A DNA stretch of 64,000 bases from Sphingobacteriaceae bacterium (GCA_016705695.1 JADJLA010000002.1:434001-498000); one strand, 5' to 3'. Shown: positions 16,836 through 25,866, counted from the stretch's first letter. The notes: generated by a model not told the origin, from the sequence alone. Made by a program: numbers and translations.

Positions 16836-17295
16836 TCTTCTTTTTTTTATTTTTGCTTCATTCCTCTCCTACTCTCAAAAAAAGGAAACGATCGCCATCA
16901 AAAAGCAAGGCGAATTGTTTTTTTTCCGCACAGGCTTATTTAAGGATAGCATCATCACTAAGAATATATCCGATACATTTTTTGTAAAATTAAGCGGTGA
17001 CAAAAAAGAAAGCATTGAAATAAAACTCATTAATGCCACTTTTACAAAAGCAAACAATGAGCATCTTTTTAAATTGTTATATACTCCAGGCATGAAGTAC
17101 AGAATGATTTATGCCAATAGCGTTCATGAAGGAATTACTTTAACATCAGAAAAGGAAAACAAAAACCGCCTGGAAGTTCACATCGCAACCGATGGAGCCA
17201 ACACAAGCGGTAAAAAAGAAATTGTGATCGAAATTTGGGATACTAAAACAGATAAGCTTTTACTCAGTAACGTTTTTACTTATAAAGAGAAATAA
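16816..17295 (+). CDS. Small secreted protein of unknown function
   Basis: 159 aa from the TTG at 16816 (a second TTG at 16822 is also possible); overlaps the end of tatA by 20 bp. Signal peptide LKKISLLFFIFASFLSYSQ followed by about 135 mostly beta-strand residues with no Cys and no recognisable motif. Exported to the periplasm or outer membrane. It ends one base before the convergent membrane protein. No function assigned. Confidence 0.7.
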   Translation: MILKKISLLFFIFASFLSYSQKKETIAIKKQGELFFFRTGLFKDSIITKNISDTFFVKLSGDKKESIEIKLINATFTKANNEHLFKLLYTPGMKYRMIYANSVHEGITLTSEKENKNRLEVHIATDGANTSGKKEIVIEIWDTKTDKLLLSNVFTYKEK

Positions 17296-17296
17296 C

Positions 17297-17830
17297 TTAT
17301 TTATTCATGTGTTTTAAATTAACACCATACATCACCACAAAAGCAAGATCAAAGAGCACCATTAATACCATCATTACCATGGCTGCCGCTTGAATAGTTC
17401 CTCCTCCCATAGACCCCATCATGGCCATCGCCTGCTTTCCGCCTATTATTATAAAAATATAAGGAATTAATTCGGCTGCTGTATAAATATAAAAGCCCAT
17501 TCGTTTAAGATTGAACATTTGCAATACACCTAAAAAACTAACCAATACAAAAACAATATTAAGGTATGGTTGAATTCTTCCCATCGCACTACTTTGTTGC
17601 TCTATCATTTGCTCTTCCATTTGCTGAGCGCCAGCCGGGCTAAATTTCCTCATATTCTCAATATTCTCTTGCATTTTTTCAGGCGTATTTGCAAAAATGC
17701 CATATATACCCAATAAAAATGCAATGCCGCACCAAATAAAAGAAATTACGCATAGCACCGTTAAAAATTGCGGACGTTTTGATTCGCCCTCTATTTCATT
17801 TACTAATGTAGTGTTGAATTGATCTTCCAT
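17297..17830 (-). CDS. Four-helix membrane protein of unknown function
   Basis: 177 aa. Cytoplasmic N-terminus (EDQFNTTLVNEIEGESKRP), helix FLTVLCVISFIWCGIAFLLGIYGIF, a Glu/Met/Gln-rich soluble loop (TPEKMQENIENMRKFSPAG), then three more helices (NIVFVLVSFLGVLQMFNL, MGFYIYTAAELIPYIFIIIGG, AAAMVMMVLMVLFDLAFVVMYGVNL). Layout is common for small Bacteroidota membrane proteins near DUF4190-like genes. No catalytic residues stand out. Confidence 0.7.
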   Translation of the reverse strand: MEDQFNTTLVNEIEGESKRPQFLTVLCVISFIWCGIAFLLGIYGIFANTPEKMQENIENMRKFSPAGAQQMEEQMIEQQSSAMGRIQPYLNIVFVLVSFLGVLQMFNLKRMGFYIYTAAELIPYIFIIIGGKQAMAMMGSMGGGTIQAAAMVMMVLMVLFDLAFVVMYGVNLKHMNK

Positions 17831-17885
17831 GATATTAAGTTTTGATTTATTGGTTTTTGTGTGTTTTTTTTTTTTGGTACAAACA

Positions 17886-17919
17886 TAAAAAAAGGCCGTC
17901 AGTAATGACAGCCTTTCAT
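17886..17919 (-). terminator. Rho-independent terminator of the gene at 17937-18329
   Basis: Read on the minus strand: AAAGGCTGTCA, loop, TGACGGCCTTT, then a run of T. It begins about 20 bp after the stop at 17937. Confidence 0.85.
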
Positions 17920-17936
17920 GTAATAGATATTAAATA

Positions 17937-18329
17937 TTAGTGAGCAGTTGAATCAGTTGCACTTTCAATTGCTGTTTCAAGTGACTGACGGATAGCTGCT
18001 GTATCAATATTTTTGAAAGCTTCTTCCAAATCACCTGCTGCACCCATCACTGTAGAAGTGATCTTATAGATCCAGAAAGCTGCAAGAGCAAGAGCTACTG
18101 CATTCAAAATAATACCGGCAAGCATTCCACCACGCTTGGTATTTCCACCACCTTTAGCCATAAAAAATGCTACTAAGCTTAGGATCAATCCTACTAAAGC
18201 TAACCACCATGCAGCAGCACCTACTAAAGGAATGATAGCCCATACTAAAGCTACTATACCAATTACCATCCCTGCCGTACCTAGGCCTTTACCTTTTGTT
18301 GAACTTGTTGTTGCGTTGTTTTCTTCCAT
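17937..18329 (-). CDS. Small membrane protein (DUF4190-like)
   Basis: 130 aa. Ser/Thr-rich N-terminus, then GLGTAGMVIGIVALVWAIIPL, WWLALVGLILSLVAFFMA and GGMLAGIILNAVALALAAFWIY as three helices, with a GGGNTKRGG turn, and a soluble amphipathic tail (DLEEAFKNIDTAAIRQSLETA). The pattern of Gly-Ile/Ala-rich paired helices is that of DUF4190-type proteins, whose function is unknown. Own terminator downstream. Confidence 0.72.
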   Translation of the reverse strand: MEENNATTSSTKGKGLGTAGMVIGIVALVWAIIPLVGAAAWWLALVGLILSLVAFFMAKGGGNTKRGGMLAGIILNAVALALAAFWIYKITSTVMGAAGDLEEAFKNIDTAAIRQSLETAIESATDSTAH

Positions 18330-18425
18330 TTTTAATTTTTTTATAGTTTATATATTACAAAGAAAGGCTTTTTTAACATTTATCTAGTTTCCTAAAGTTC
18401 AAGTTTTCAACAAGTTATCTAGAAA

Positions 18426-19280
18426 CTAAAAGGTGTTCCATATATTAAAACTATCCTTTTGTTTATCAGTTGATTGGGCTAGTATACTTAACTTACTTTT
18501 AAAGAACCAGGTCTGTTCTTTTTCATCCTTTTGTAAAGTAACTGTCCTTAGTTTCTCTTGGGAAATGATAGTAATATCAATACTTTTTTGATTTGAATAA
18601 TAATTTAAAAGCTGATTTAAATTGTTTCTCACCACCGTTCCATTCACAGCAATAACATCGTCGTTGTTAAAAATACCCGCTCTCCAAGATGGAGAGTATG
18701 GCGCCACCAAATTCACTTTTGTTAGGGTTCCTTGTTCGATAACCTTAAAACCAAAATCTCTTTCGTTCAAATTTTGATTCTGCGTTTTTTGAAAGTCGAT
18801 TCCCAAATAATTAAAACACGGCACTAAGCCTTCATCATAATCATTAGCACCGAACACAAATTTATTAAAGAAGTCTTTAAGATCTTTACCTGCGGCTTCT
18901 TCGCACAGCTCAATAATATTTTCCTTTGAGTACCCTTTTCCCTTTTTTCCAAACTCATTGTGCAATTTTCTGCACACATCGCGCAATGATCTTTTATTTT
19001 GTGTGGCTTCCATGATTATTACATCCAACATAAAAGCAATTAAATTTCCTTCATCATAAATACTTGTTTTACGATACGGCACGCCCGGAACGTATCCATC
19101 TAACCAATTATCCCAACTACTTTGCGCTACACTCAAATTATATCGTCCAAAATTATTGAAGTGCTTATCCAATCGCTCTTCCAGTGTTTCAAAATACTGT
19201 TCTACTGTAAACACACCGGAGCTATATAGATTTTTATCACCATAATAAGTAGTAAACCCTTCGTATACAAAACCTGTTTC
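18426..19280 (-). CDS. M61 family peptidase, C-terminal fragment with PDZ domain (frameshifted)
   Basis: About 284 aa continuing the M61 glycyl-aminopeptidase-like protein after a one-base shift at the GG pair 19280-19281 (dropping one G joins NYA to ETGFVYEGFTTYYGD). The first residues hold the third zinc-ligand/active-site neighbourhood of M61 (YEGFTTYYGD), then FGRYNLSVAQSSWDNWLDGYVPG and a C-terminal PDZ domain (VNLVAPYSPSWRAGIFNNDDVIAVNG). The reading frame is open further upstream to 19376, but that part is out of frame with the family. See the N-terminal fragment for the catalytic HExxH. Confidence 0.8.
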   Translation of the reverse strand, partial: ETGFVYEGFTTYYGDKNLYSSGVFTVEQYFETLEERLDKHFNNFGRYNLSVAQSSWDNWLDGYVPGVPYRKTSIYDEGNLIAFMLDVIIMEATQNKRSLRDVCRKLHNEFGKKGKGYSKENIIELCEEAAGKDLKDFFNKFVFGANDYDEGLVPCFNYLGIDFQKTQNQNLNERDFGFKVIEQGTLTKVNLVAPYSPSWRAGIFNNDDVIAVNGTVVRNNLNQLLNYYSNQKSIDITIISQEKLRTVTLQKDEKEQTWFFKSKLSILAQSTDKQKDSFNIWNTF

Positions 19281-20154
19281 CAGCATAATTCTCCTTGGTA
19301 TAATCATACGGCAACATTTCTTTTGGCCGAATGGTCTTAATATTCCACGCATGAAATAATTCATGACATGAAACACCTAATAGATCTTCGTAAACTTTTG
19401 CTTGATGAAGATCATAACCCGGACCAAGCGCTATTACCGTATTTTTAAAATGCTCTACGCCATGATAAAATTTAAAAGGCGTTATTTGAAACAGAAAATG
19501 ATATTCATCAAAAGGGAAGTCGCTCCAAAAATTAAATTGATACTTAGTGAACTTTTCAAAATCCGTTTTTATTTTTTGCCAATCGGGCTTACACTCTCCA
19601 TTAAAATGCAAATAGAATTTTACTTTATTTACTTCGTAGGTTTGAGTTTGCAAACAATTTGAAACTATGAATGGCGATTCGGTAAGTTCATCAAAATCAA
19701 CCGCTCTAAGTGCATTTCCATTTTGTTTTAATGAACATGCTATTTTGTAATTTACCGGAACTTGCAATTCAACCACATGTTCCTCCTTTTCTCTCCCAAC
19801 AACATAAAAACAACAATGAACAGGATTCATATAGATCTGATTGATATCCGCATAACACGCACCCGCGTTTAACTCAGCCGAATAATAACTATACGTAACC
19901 TTTAAAGCTTTTGCTCCCTTGCAATTTACTTCCCATAGATCTTTAGCTTTCTTATTATACGCCAAACTTTTCATGTTCTCATCAAACACCTCCACCTTCT
20001 TTACATTTTTCGCAAAATTGCCAAGCTCATATCGGCCGGGTCTCCAGGCCGGTAATTGCAACTGAATAGAATCAGATTTAATATTCTCGATATGCATGTC
20101 GATATATACATAATGCGAAGCAGGGTTCTTTTGAAAGAAAGTGTATTTTATCAT
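19237..20154 (-). CDS. M61 family peptidase, N-terminal fragment with HExxH (frameshifted)
   Basis: Begins MIKYTFFQKNPASHYVYI without an obvious signal peptide, and contains the M61 N-terminal beta domain (LPAWRPGRYELGNFAKNV) and the catalytic zinc motif in SCHELFHAWNIKTIRP. After ENYAG the frame runs into unrelated residues and stops at 19237, while the correct continuation lies one base away. Joined, the protein would be about 575 aa, the normal size for M61 peptidases of Bacteroidota, which cleave N-terminal Gly or Ala. As written, neither half should be active. The TPR gene is divergent, 48 bp away. Confidence 0.82.
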   Translation of the reverse strand: MIKYTFFQKNPASHYVYIDMHIENIKSDSIQLQLPAWRPGRYELGNFAKNVKKVEVFDENMKSLAYNKKAKDLWEVNCKGAKALKVTYSYYSAELNAGACYADINQIYMNPVHCCFYVVGREKEEHVVELQVPVNYKIACSLKQNGNALRAVDFDELTESPFIVSNCLQTQTYEVNKVKFYLHFNGECKPDWQKIKTDFEKFTKYQFNFWSDFPFDEYHFLFQITPFKFYHGVEHFKNTVIALGPGYDLHQAKVYEDLLGVSCHELFHAWNIKTIRPKEMLPYDYTKENYAGNRFCIRRVYYLLW

Positions 20155-20202
20155 AAGAAATATATAAAAAATGTGCTTTTAAATTTATACATTTAAACCA
20201 TT

Positions 20203-21291
20203 ATGAGAAAGCAATTCTTTGCACTTTTTGTGATCATAAGTACTTCCCTTGGAGCGCAAAATTTTGATTCGTTGGTATTCGCCTGTCTTAAAATACCTGC
20301 TGATACCGAAAAAGTAAACGTTTTTTACAAGGAAGGATTTAAAGCTCGTGTTTATGCCCCACAATATGCTTATAACTGTGCCAAACAAGCTGAATTCTTT
20401 GCCACACAATCGGGCTCACAAAAACATTTGGCCAAAGCTTATAATTTAATTGGGGTATTATACTATCGCAAAGGAGATCTAAAAAAAGCTTTGGCTCAGC
20501 ATCAAAAAGCGCTCGAAATTAGAGAAGCCATAAAAGATGAGCGTGGAATTGCCATGAGTGAAACTAATTTAGGGAACATTTATACCGATCTTCAAAAGAA
20601 TGAAATGGCCGAACGCAGTTACATGAAAGCGCTTCAGATCAATCATAAACTCAATAACGAAAAACAATCGGCTAATTGTTACATAAATATTGGGGTTTTA
20701 AAAATGGGAGAGAAAAAGTTAGAAGAGTCGGAGAAATATTTTTTAAACGCTTACAAGATCGCCAAAAACACCATGGATTACGAATTAGAAGCCATGTGTC
20801 TCAATAATCTTGCAGTGATCAATATTGAAGGTAAAAATTATGAATCAGCTATTGGAAATTGTTTGGATGCTTTAAAAGCCAACGAGATCATGGGAAATGA
20901 AATGGACAAAACGGATAGTTATATCAATCTTGCCAGAGCGTATTACCGTTTGAATGATGAAAAGAATTGCGATTTTTACGTGAATAAAGCCGACAGTTTA
21001 TGCAGAGTGTTTGATTATCTTGATGCAAAATGCAAATTACTTTTATTAAAGTCGGGAATCGCTGAAGGAAAAGATCCTGTTTTAGCATTGCACTGCTATA
21101 AAGTCTATATTAGCTTAAAAGACAGTATTGAAAAAGAGAACAGATTAATAGTTTCCAGCAACGACTTTAACGATGAGAAGATCGAGTCAACGGATGATAA
21201 ACATCATTTTAGTTTTCCTTACCTCATGTTATTTTTGATAGTAGTACTTTGCTTTGCAGTTATCTTTATCATTTATAAAAATAAGCGATGA
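20203..21291 (+). CDS. Exported TPR protein with C-terminal membrane anchor
   Basis: 362 aa. Signal peptide MRKQFFALFVIISTSLGAQ; about six TPR units between residues 65 and 290 (AYNLIGVLYYRKGDLKKALAQHQKALEI, NLGNIYTDLQKNEMAERSYMKAL); one C-terminal helix FPYLMLFLIVVLCFAVIFIIY with a short basic end. It has the same plan as the TPR protein at 21639 but stops just after the membrane helix instead of continuing into a phosphatase, so it may be a sensory arm without an output. Its stop overlaps the SUI1 start (ATGA). Confidence 0.85.
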   Translation: MRKQFFALFVIISTSLGAQNFDSLVFACLKIPADTEKVNVFYKEGFKARVYAPQYAYNCAKQAEFFATQSGSQKHLAKAYNLIGVLYYRKGDLKKALAQHQKALEIREAIKDERGIAMSETNLGNIYTDLQKNEMAERSYMKALQINHKLNNEKQSANCYINIGVLKMGEKKLEESEKYFLNAYKIAKNTMDYELEAMCLNNLAVINIEGKNYESAIGNCLDALKANEIMGNEMDKTDSYINLARAYYRLNDEKNCDFYVNKADSLCRVFDYLDAKCKLLLLKSGIAEGKDPVLALHCYKVYISLKDSIEKENRLIVSSNDFNDEKIESTDDKHHFSFPYLMLFLIVVLCFAVIFIIYKNKR

Positions 21292-21626
21292 GCAAGAAAG
21301 ATAAAAAAATAAATATTGTTTACAGTACCAATCCAAACTTTAAGTTTGAAACTGAGAACACAGAAGAAGAAGAAACCAAAGACCCTCTAAATCAAGATCT
21401 ACGAATTTTTTTGGATAGATTGGGTGGCGGCAAAGTAGTTACCAGAATTACTGGTTTTGTTGGAAAAACAGGTGATATAGAAGCCTTGGGTAAATTACTC
21501 AAACAAAAATGCGGCGGCGGCGGAACGGTAAAAGACAGAAATATTTTGATCCAAGGCGATCATCGTGAAAAATTATTGAAGATCCTTTCCGAAATGGGCT
21601 ATAAAGTAAAGAAGGCCGGAGGATAG
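21288..21626 (+). CDS. SUI1/YciH-like translation initiation factor
   Basis: 112 aa. The C-terminal ~75 residues are the SUI1 (eIF1-like) fold: GGGKVVTRITGFVGKTGDIEALGKLLKQKCGGGGTVKDRNILIQGDHREKLLKIL. The KxCGxGGTVK signature is complete. Bacterial members are ribosome-associated and can influence start-site selection; the physiological role in Bacteroidota is not settled. The N-terminus is acidic and probably disordered (ENTEEEETKD). Coupled to the TPR gene before it and 12 bp ahead of the next TPR gene. Confidence 0.92.
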   Translation: MSKKDKKINIVYSTNPNFKFETENTEEEETKDPLNQDLRIFLDRLGGGKVVTRITGFVGKTGDIEALGKLLKQKCGGGGTVKDRNILIQGDHREKLLKILSEMGYKVKKAGG

Positions 21627-21638
21627 ATCGATCAAAAA

Positions 21639-22796
21639 ATGAATTTAGCTCTTAAAATATGTGTTCTATTTGTGTTGTACACCAACACCATTTTCGGCGA
21701 TGAAATAGATTCGCTTCGTGCTGTACTTAAAAAAACAAATTTCAACGATACATCAAGGATCTCGCTTCAACTAGCCATTGGAGAAATGGAAGGCGTTTAT
21801 AGATTGAGCTTCTGGGATTCGCTTAAGGTAGAATGCGAGAATAAATTAAATTCGGCCAAGCCTAACGAAAAATTGTTTTATCAAAAAAATTTGGCGGTCA
21901 TTATAAACGATCTTGGTTTTGTGGCCGATGAACAAGGCAACTCAACTAAAGCGCTTGAGGCCTATAAAAAAGCACTTACACTATTTGAGCAACTCGAGGA
22001 TAAAAAAGCAATTGCCAGAGCTTTTAATAATATTGGTTCAGTGTACGACAATCTTGGTGATCTTAGTCTTGCCATTGATTACTATTATAAAAGTTTAAAT
22101 ATAAGAGAAGTTATAAAAGATACTTCCGGACTAGCTTCTTGCCACAACAACATTGGCTATTTGTATTTCAAACAAAAAAATTATAAAAAAGCACTCGAGA
22201 ATTACAAAAAGGCAAGCGACTATGCTAAGCTGGAGAATAATTTATACAGATATGCTATTATCATGGGGAATTTTGGCCTCACGTATAGCACGATGAAAGA
22301 TCATGATAAGGCATTGAACTATTACATGGAAGCCAAAAAGATATATGATACTTATAATTATCCCTTAAACCAAAGTCAAAACATAAGTAACATTGCCGCC
22401 ATTTATAAAAAGCAAGGAAAACTTCAACTGGCTCTATCCATGTACAAGCATAGTCTTCATATAATGGATTCGTTGGATTACAAACAAGGGCAAGCAGTAG
22501 TTTACAGTAGCATTTCGAGCATTTATCTTACTCTTGGGGATATAAAAAAAGCACAGGTAAATGCCGAAACCGGCATGAAGTTGGCGAAAGAACTTGGTTA
22601 TCCTAAAGAGATCAGCAATTGCGGTTTGATATTAGTGGATGTATACCAAAAGAACGGGAATTTTAAAGACGCTTTCTTTACTTACGTGCGATCAAAGAAT
22701 TTAGCTGATAGCTTGAACAATGATGATCTGAGAAGAGAAACGCTTCAAAAGATCTTCAACACGACTATGACAAAAAAGTGGTGGCCGATAGTTTGA
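21639..22796 (+). CDS. TPR sensor half of a TPR-SpoIIE phosphatase (frameshifted)
   Basis: 385 aa as read. Signal peptide (MNLALKICVLFVLYTNTIFG), then about seven TPR units (AFNNIGSVYDNLGDLSLAIDYYYKSLNI, CHNNIGYLYFKQKNYKKALENYKKA). At its 3' end it loses frame in the A4 run at 22747-22750: with one more A the text reads LQKDLQHDYDKKVVADSL and enters the phosphatase frame directly. The joined protein, about 710 aa, would be the familiar Bacteroidota design: periplasmic TPRs, one membrane helix, coiled coil, cytoplasmic PP2C/SpoIIE phosphatase. Confidence 0.82.
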   Translation: MNLALKICVLFVLYTNTIFGDEIDSLRAVLKKTNFNDTSRISLQLAIGEMEGVYRLSFWDSLKVECENKLNSAKPNEKLFYQKNLAVIINDLGFVADEQGNSTKALEAYKKALTLFEQLEDKKAIARAFNNIGSVYDNLGDLSLAIDYYYKSLNIREVIKDTSGLASCHNNIGYLYFKQKNYKKALENYKKASDYAKLENNLYRYAIIMGNFGLTYSTMKDHDKALNYYMEAKKIYDTYNYPLNQSQNISNIAAIYKKQGKLQLALSMYKHSLHIMDSLDYKQGQAVVYSSISSIYLTLGDIKKAQVNAETGMKLAKELGYPKEISNCGLILVDVYQKNGNFKDAFFTYVRSKNLADSLNNDDLRRETLQKIFNTTMTKKWWPIV

Positions 22797-23779
22797 ATAT
22801 GGTATTAGAAAGAAGATCCAACGAATTAAGAGTTAAAGAAGAAAAGAACAAGCGCTTATTTTTATATGGAGGCCTTGCTATTTTGCTTTTTGTGGTCATT
22901 TTTGTATTTAATAGACTGCAAGTAACAAAAAAGCAAAAAGAGGTGATCGCCAAACAAAAATTAGAAGTTGAGTCGCAAAATGAATTGATCGTAAAACAGA
23001 AAGAATTAGTTGAAGAAAAGCAAAAAGAAATTGTTGATAGTATTAATTACGCCAAGCGCATTCAACAAGCTGTATTAACAGGCAATGAGGTTTGGCAGAA
23101 TATCGCCAAAGATCATTTCATTTTGTTTCAACCAAAAGATATAGTTTCAGGCGATTTCTATTGGGCTACAAATGTCAATTCCAATTTATCCATATTTGCT
23201 TTGGCCGATTGCACAGGGCACGGTGTTCCGGGTGGATTTATGAGCATGTTAGGTAATAGCTTTTTGAATGAGATCATTGTAGAAAAAAAGATCCATCAGC
23301 CCGGTGAGATCTTAAACCAACTTCGCGATAAAATAATAAAAGCATTAGCGCAAGAAGGACAATCCAATCAAAAAGACGGAATGGATATTTGTTTGTGCAC
23401 TTATGATAAGAAAAAGGGAACTCTTGATTTTGCTGGAGCCAATAATCCATTATGGATAGTGAACTCAAATGAAATAACCGAATATAAAGGCGATAAAATG
23501 CCAATTGGTGTTTATGTGAATGAATTAAAACCCTTCAGTAATACAACAATAAACATTAAGGATGGGGATTGTTTGTATTTGATCACCGATGGTTTTGCCG
23601 ATCAATTTGGTGGCGATAAGGGAAAAAAATTCAAGTACAAACCCCTCATGGAATTACTTCAAAAGAATCAACAAAGATCAATGAATGAGCAAGGAGCTAT
23701 CTTTCTTTCTGTGATAAACGATTGGAAAAAAGGTTATGAACAAGTGGATGATATTAGTTTGATCGGGATAAGGGTTTAA
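22778..23779 (+). CDS. SpoIIE/PP2C-type serine phosphatase, C-terminal half of the TPR sensor (frameshifted)
   Basis: 333 aa as read from a GTG that is probably internal. Order: short linker, membrane helix LFLYGGLAILLFVVIFVF, a Lys/Glu/Gln-rich coiled coil of ~50 residues ending in DSINYAKRIQQAVL, and a SpoIIE phosphatase domain with metal-binding aspartates in FQPKDIVSGDFYW and LADCTGHGVPGGFMSM, GMDICLCTYD and YLITDGFADQFGG. Family enzymes dephosphorylate Ser/Thr of anti-sigma-antagonist-like partners. No STAS partner is encoded nearby, so the target is unknown. Confidence 0.87.
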   Translation: MVADSLNMVLERRSNELRVKEEKNKRLFLYGGLAILLFVVIFVFNRLQVTKKQKEVIAKQKLEVESQNELIVKQKELVEEKQKEIVDSINYAKRIQQAVLTGNEVWQNIAKDHFILFQPKDIVSGDFYWATNVNSNLSIFALADCTGHGVPGGFMSMLGNSFLNEIIVEKKIHQPGEILNQLRDKIIKALAQEGQSNQKDGMDICLCTYDKKKGTLDFAGANNPLWIVNSNEITEYKGDKMPIGVYVNELKPFSNTTINIKDGDCLYLITDGFADQFGGDKGKKFKYKPLMELLQKNQQRSMNEQGAIFLSVINDWKKGYEQVDDISLIGIRV

Positions 23780-23794
23780 AATAAATTCTCTTTT

Positions 23795-23884
23795 TTAACC
23801 ACGAAAATCACAAAATTATTTACACGAAAAGCACAAAAACGTTTCGTGTCCTTCGTGTAAAATTTTCGTGCCCTTCGTGGTTAA
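23795..23884. repeat. Palindromic gene-end repeat, copy B (TTAACCACGAA type)
   Basis: Outer arms TTAACCACGAA / TTCGTGGTTAA are exact; an inner pair TTTACACGAA / TTCGTGTAAA makes a second helix with a loop. It begins 16 bp after the phosphatase stop and lies between that gene and the convergent dnaK. Confidence 0.8.
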
Positions 23885-23891
23885 ACGGCCC

Positions 23892-23932
23892 TAAAAACAA
23901 AAACGCCCCTGCAATTTCTCACAGAGGCGTTT
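23892..23932 (-). terminator. Rho-independent terminator of dnaK
   Basis: Minus-strand stem AAACGCCTCTG / CAGGGGCGTTT followed by a T-rich tract (TTGTTTTTAG), starting about 18 bp after the dnaK stop. Confidence 0.88.
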
Positions 23933-23949
23933 CATTTATCATTAACTAA

Positions 23950-25866
23950 TTACTTCACTTCTTCAAAATCAACGTCGGTCACATTTTCATCTTTACCTCC
24001 ACTTTGGTTTGCACCACCAGCATTTTGGTTCTGATCTGCCCCGGCATTATTTTGTTGCTGATTATTCATGGCATTTTGCATATCCTGGCTAGCTGCGCTC
24101 CAAGCATCGTTAATTGCTTTTAAGCTTACTTCTATCTTAGGCATATCTTTTGCCGCGTGTGCTGCTTTCAATTCAGTTAATGCACTTTCAATAGCTCCTT
24201 TTTTATCTGCAGAGATCTTATCACCATATTCCTTCAACTGTTTCTCCGTTTGGAAGATCATCGAATCAGCCTCATTTAATTTAGTTATTTCTTCGCGCGC
24301 TTTATTATCTGCATCCGCATTTACTTCGGCTTCGCGTTTCATTTTATCGATCTCTTCCTTACTTAACCCCGATTTTGCTTCGATACGAATATTATGCGAT
24401 TTACCGGTTGCTTTATCTTTTGCACTTACATTTAAAATACCATTCGCGTCAATATCAAACGTTACTTCAATTTGAGGTACTCCGCGTTGCGATGGAGGTA
24501 ATCCGTCTAAGTTAAATTCGCCTAGCTTACGATTATCTTTTGCCATTGGGCGCTCACCTTGGTAAACAACGATCTGAACCGATGGTTGATTATCAGCAGC
24601 AGTTGAGAATGTTTCTGATTTTTTAGTTGGAATGGTTGTATTCGACTCAATTAATTTTGTGAACACACCACCCATCGTTTCAATTCCTAATGAAAGCGGA
24701 GTAACATCTAATAACAATACATCTTTTACATCTCCTGATAATACACCGCCTTGAATTGCTGCTCCTAAAGCCACAACCTCATCAGGGTTAACACCTTTGC
24801 TTGGCGCTTTACCAAAGAATTTCTCTACGGCTGCAACAACTGCAGGTATACGTGTTGAACCACCCACTAAAATCACTTCATCAATATCTGAAGTTGATAA
24901 GCCTGCATTTTTTAATGCCGATTTACATGGCGCAATGGTACGTTGAATTAAACTATCTGCTAGTTGTTCAAATTTTGCTCGCGTTAATTGTTTTGCAATG
25001 AATTTTGGAACATTGTCAACCATGGTAATATAAGGCAAGTTGATCTCTGTTGAATTACTACTTGATAATTCTATCTTCGCTTTTTCAGCAGCATCTTTTA
25101 AACGTTGTAAAGCAATTGGATCTTTTGTAAGATCAACACCTTCGTCTGATTTAAATTCAGCAGCTAGCCAATCAATAATTACTTGGTCAAAATCATCACC
25201 ACCTAAATGCGTATCACCGTCAGTTGATTTTACTTCAAATACACCATCACCTAATTCTAAAACCGAAACGTCGTGTGTACCACCACCGCAGTCGAACACA
25301 ATTATTTTCATGTCCTTACCTTTTTTATCCATACCATACGCTAAAGCAGCAGCGGTAGGTTCGTTGATGATGCGCATTACTTTTAATCCCGCAATTTCAC
25401 CGGCTTCTTTTGTAGCCTGGCGTTGCGAATCATTAAAGTATGCAGGAACAGTAATAACTGCTTCGGTAACTTCAGTACCCAAATAATCTTCGGCTGTTTT
25501 TTTCATCTTCTGCAAAATGATAGCCGATATTTCTTGTGGTGTATATTTTCTATCGTCAATTTGCACGCGCGGCGTGTTGTTCTCGCCTTGTACAACCGAA
25601 TAAGGCACACGCGTTACCTCTGTTGAAACTTCGTTGAACAAATGACCCATAAAACGTTTAATTGAATAAACTGTTTTTCTTGGATTTGTAATGGCTTGAC
25701 GTTTTGCAGGATCTCCTACTTTACGCTCTCCGCCTTCAACAAACGCAACCACCGATGGTGTTGTGCGCTTACCTTCATTATTTGCAATAACTACGGCTTC
25801 GCTTCCTTCCATAACAGCCACACAGCTGTTTGTTGTTCCAAGGTCTATTCCTATGATCTTTCCCAT
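23950..25866 (-). CDS. dnaK: Chaperone DnaK (Hsp70)
   Basis: 638 aa, full length. N-terminal ATPase signature GKIIGIDLGTTNSCVAVMEG, phosphate loop FDCGGGTHDVSVLELGDGVFEV, VILVGGSTRIPAV; linker VLLLDVTPLSLGIE; substrate-binding domain and an Asn/Gln/Gly-rich C-terminal tail ending VTDVDFEEVK, close to the EEVD-like end of bacterial DnaK. Folds nascent and stress-damaged proteins with DnaJ and GrpE, neither of which is adjacent. Single-gene unit with its own terminator; upstream lies a -24/-12-like element and a TGCCA-N3-TGTCA motif that may give stress control. Confidence 0.98.
   Translation of the reverse strand: MGKIIGIDLGTTNSCVAVMEGSEAVVIANNEGKRTTPSVVAFVEGGERKVGDPAKRQAITNPRKTVYSIKRFMGHLFNEVSTEVTRVPYSVVQGENNTPRVQIDDRKYTPQEISAIILQKMKKTAEDYLGTEVTEAVITVPAYFNDSQRQATKEAGEIAGLKVMRIINEPTAAALAYGMDKKGKDMKIIVFDCGGGTHDVSVLELGDGVFEVKSTDGDTHLGGDDFDQVIIDWLAAEFKSDEGVDLTKDPIALQRLKDAAEKAKIELSSSNSTEINLPYITMVDNVPKFIAKQLTRAKFEQLADSLIQRTIAPCKSALKNAGLSTSDIDEVILVGGSTRIPAVVAAVEKFFGKAPSKGVNPDEVVALGAAIQGGVLSGDVKDVLLLDVTPLSLGIETMGGVFTKLIESNTTIPTKKSETFSTAADNQPSVQIVVYQGERPMAKDNRKLGEFNLDGLPPSQRGVPQIEVTFDIDANGILNVSAKDKATGKSHNIRIEAKSGLSKEEIDKMKREAEVNADADNKAREEITKLNEADSMIFQTEKQLKEYGDKISADKKGAIESALTELKAAHAAKDMPKIEVSLKAINDAWSAASQDMQNAMNNQQQNNAGADQNQNAGGANQSGGKDENVTDVDFEEVK

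Noticed and set aside
23795..23884. CACGAA motif repeats considered as CRISPR repeats
   Set aside because: Arms are inverted, not direct repeats with unique spacers, and the unit is only 90 bp.
25040..25486. 148-aa plus-strand frame opposite dnaK
   Set aside because: Shadow of dnaK codon bias; Ser/Pro-rich without any recognised fold.
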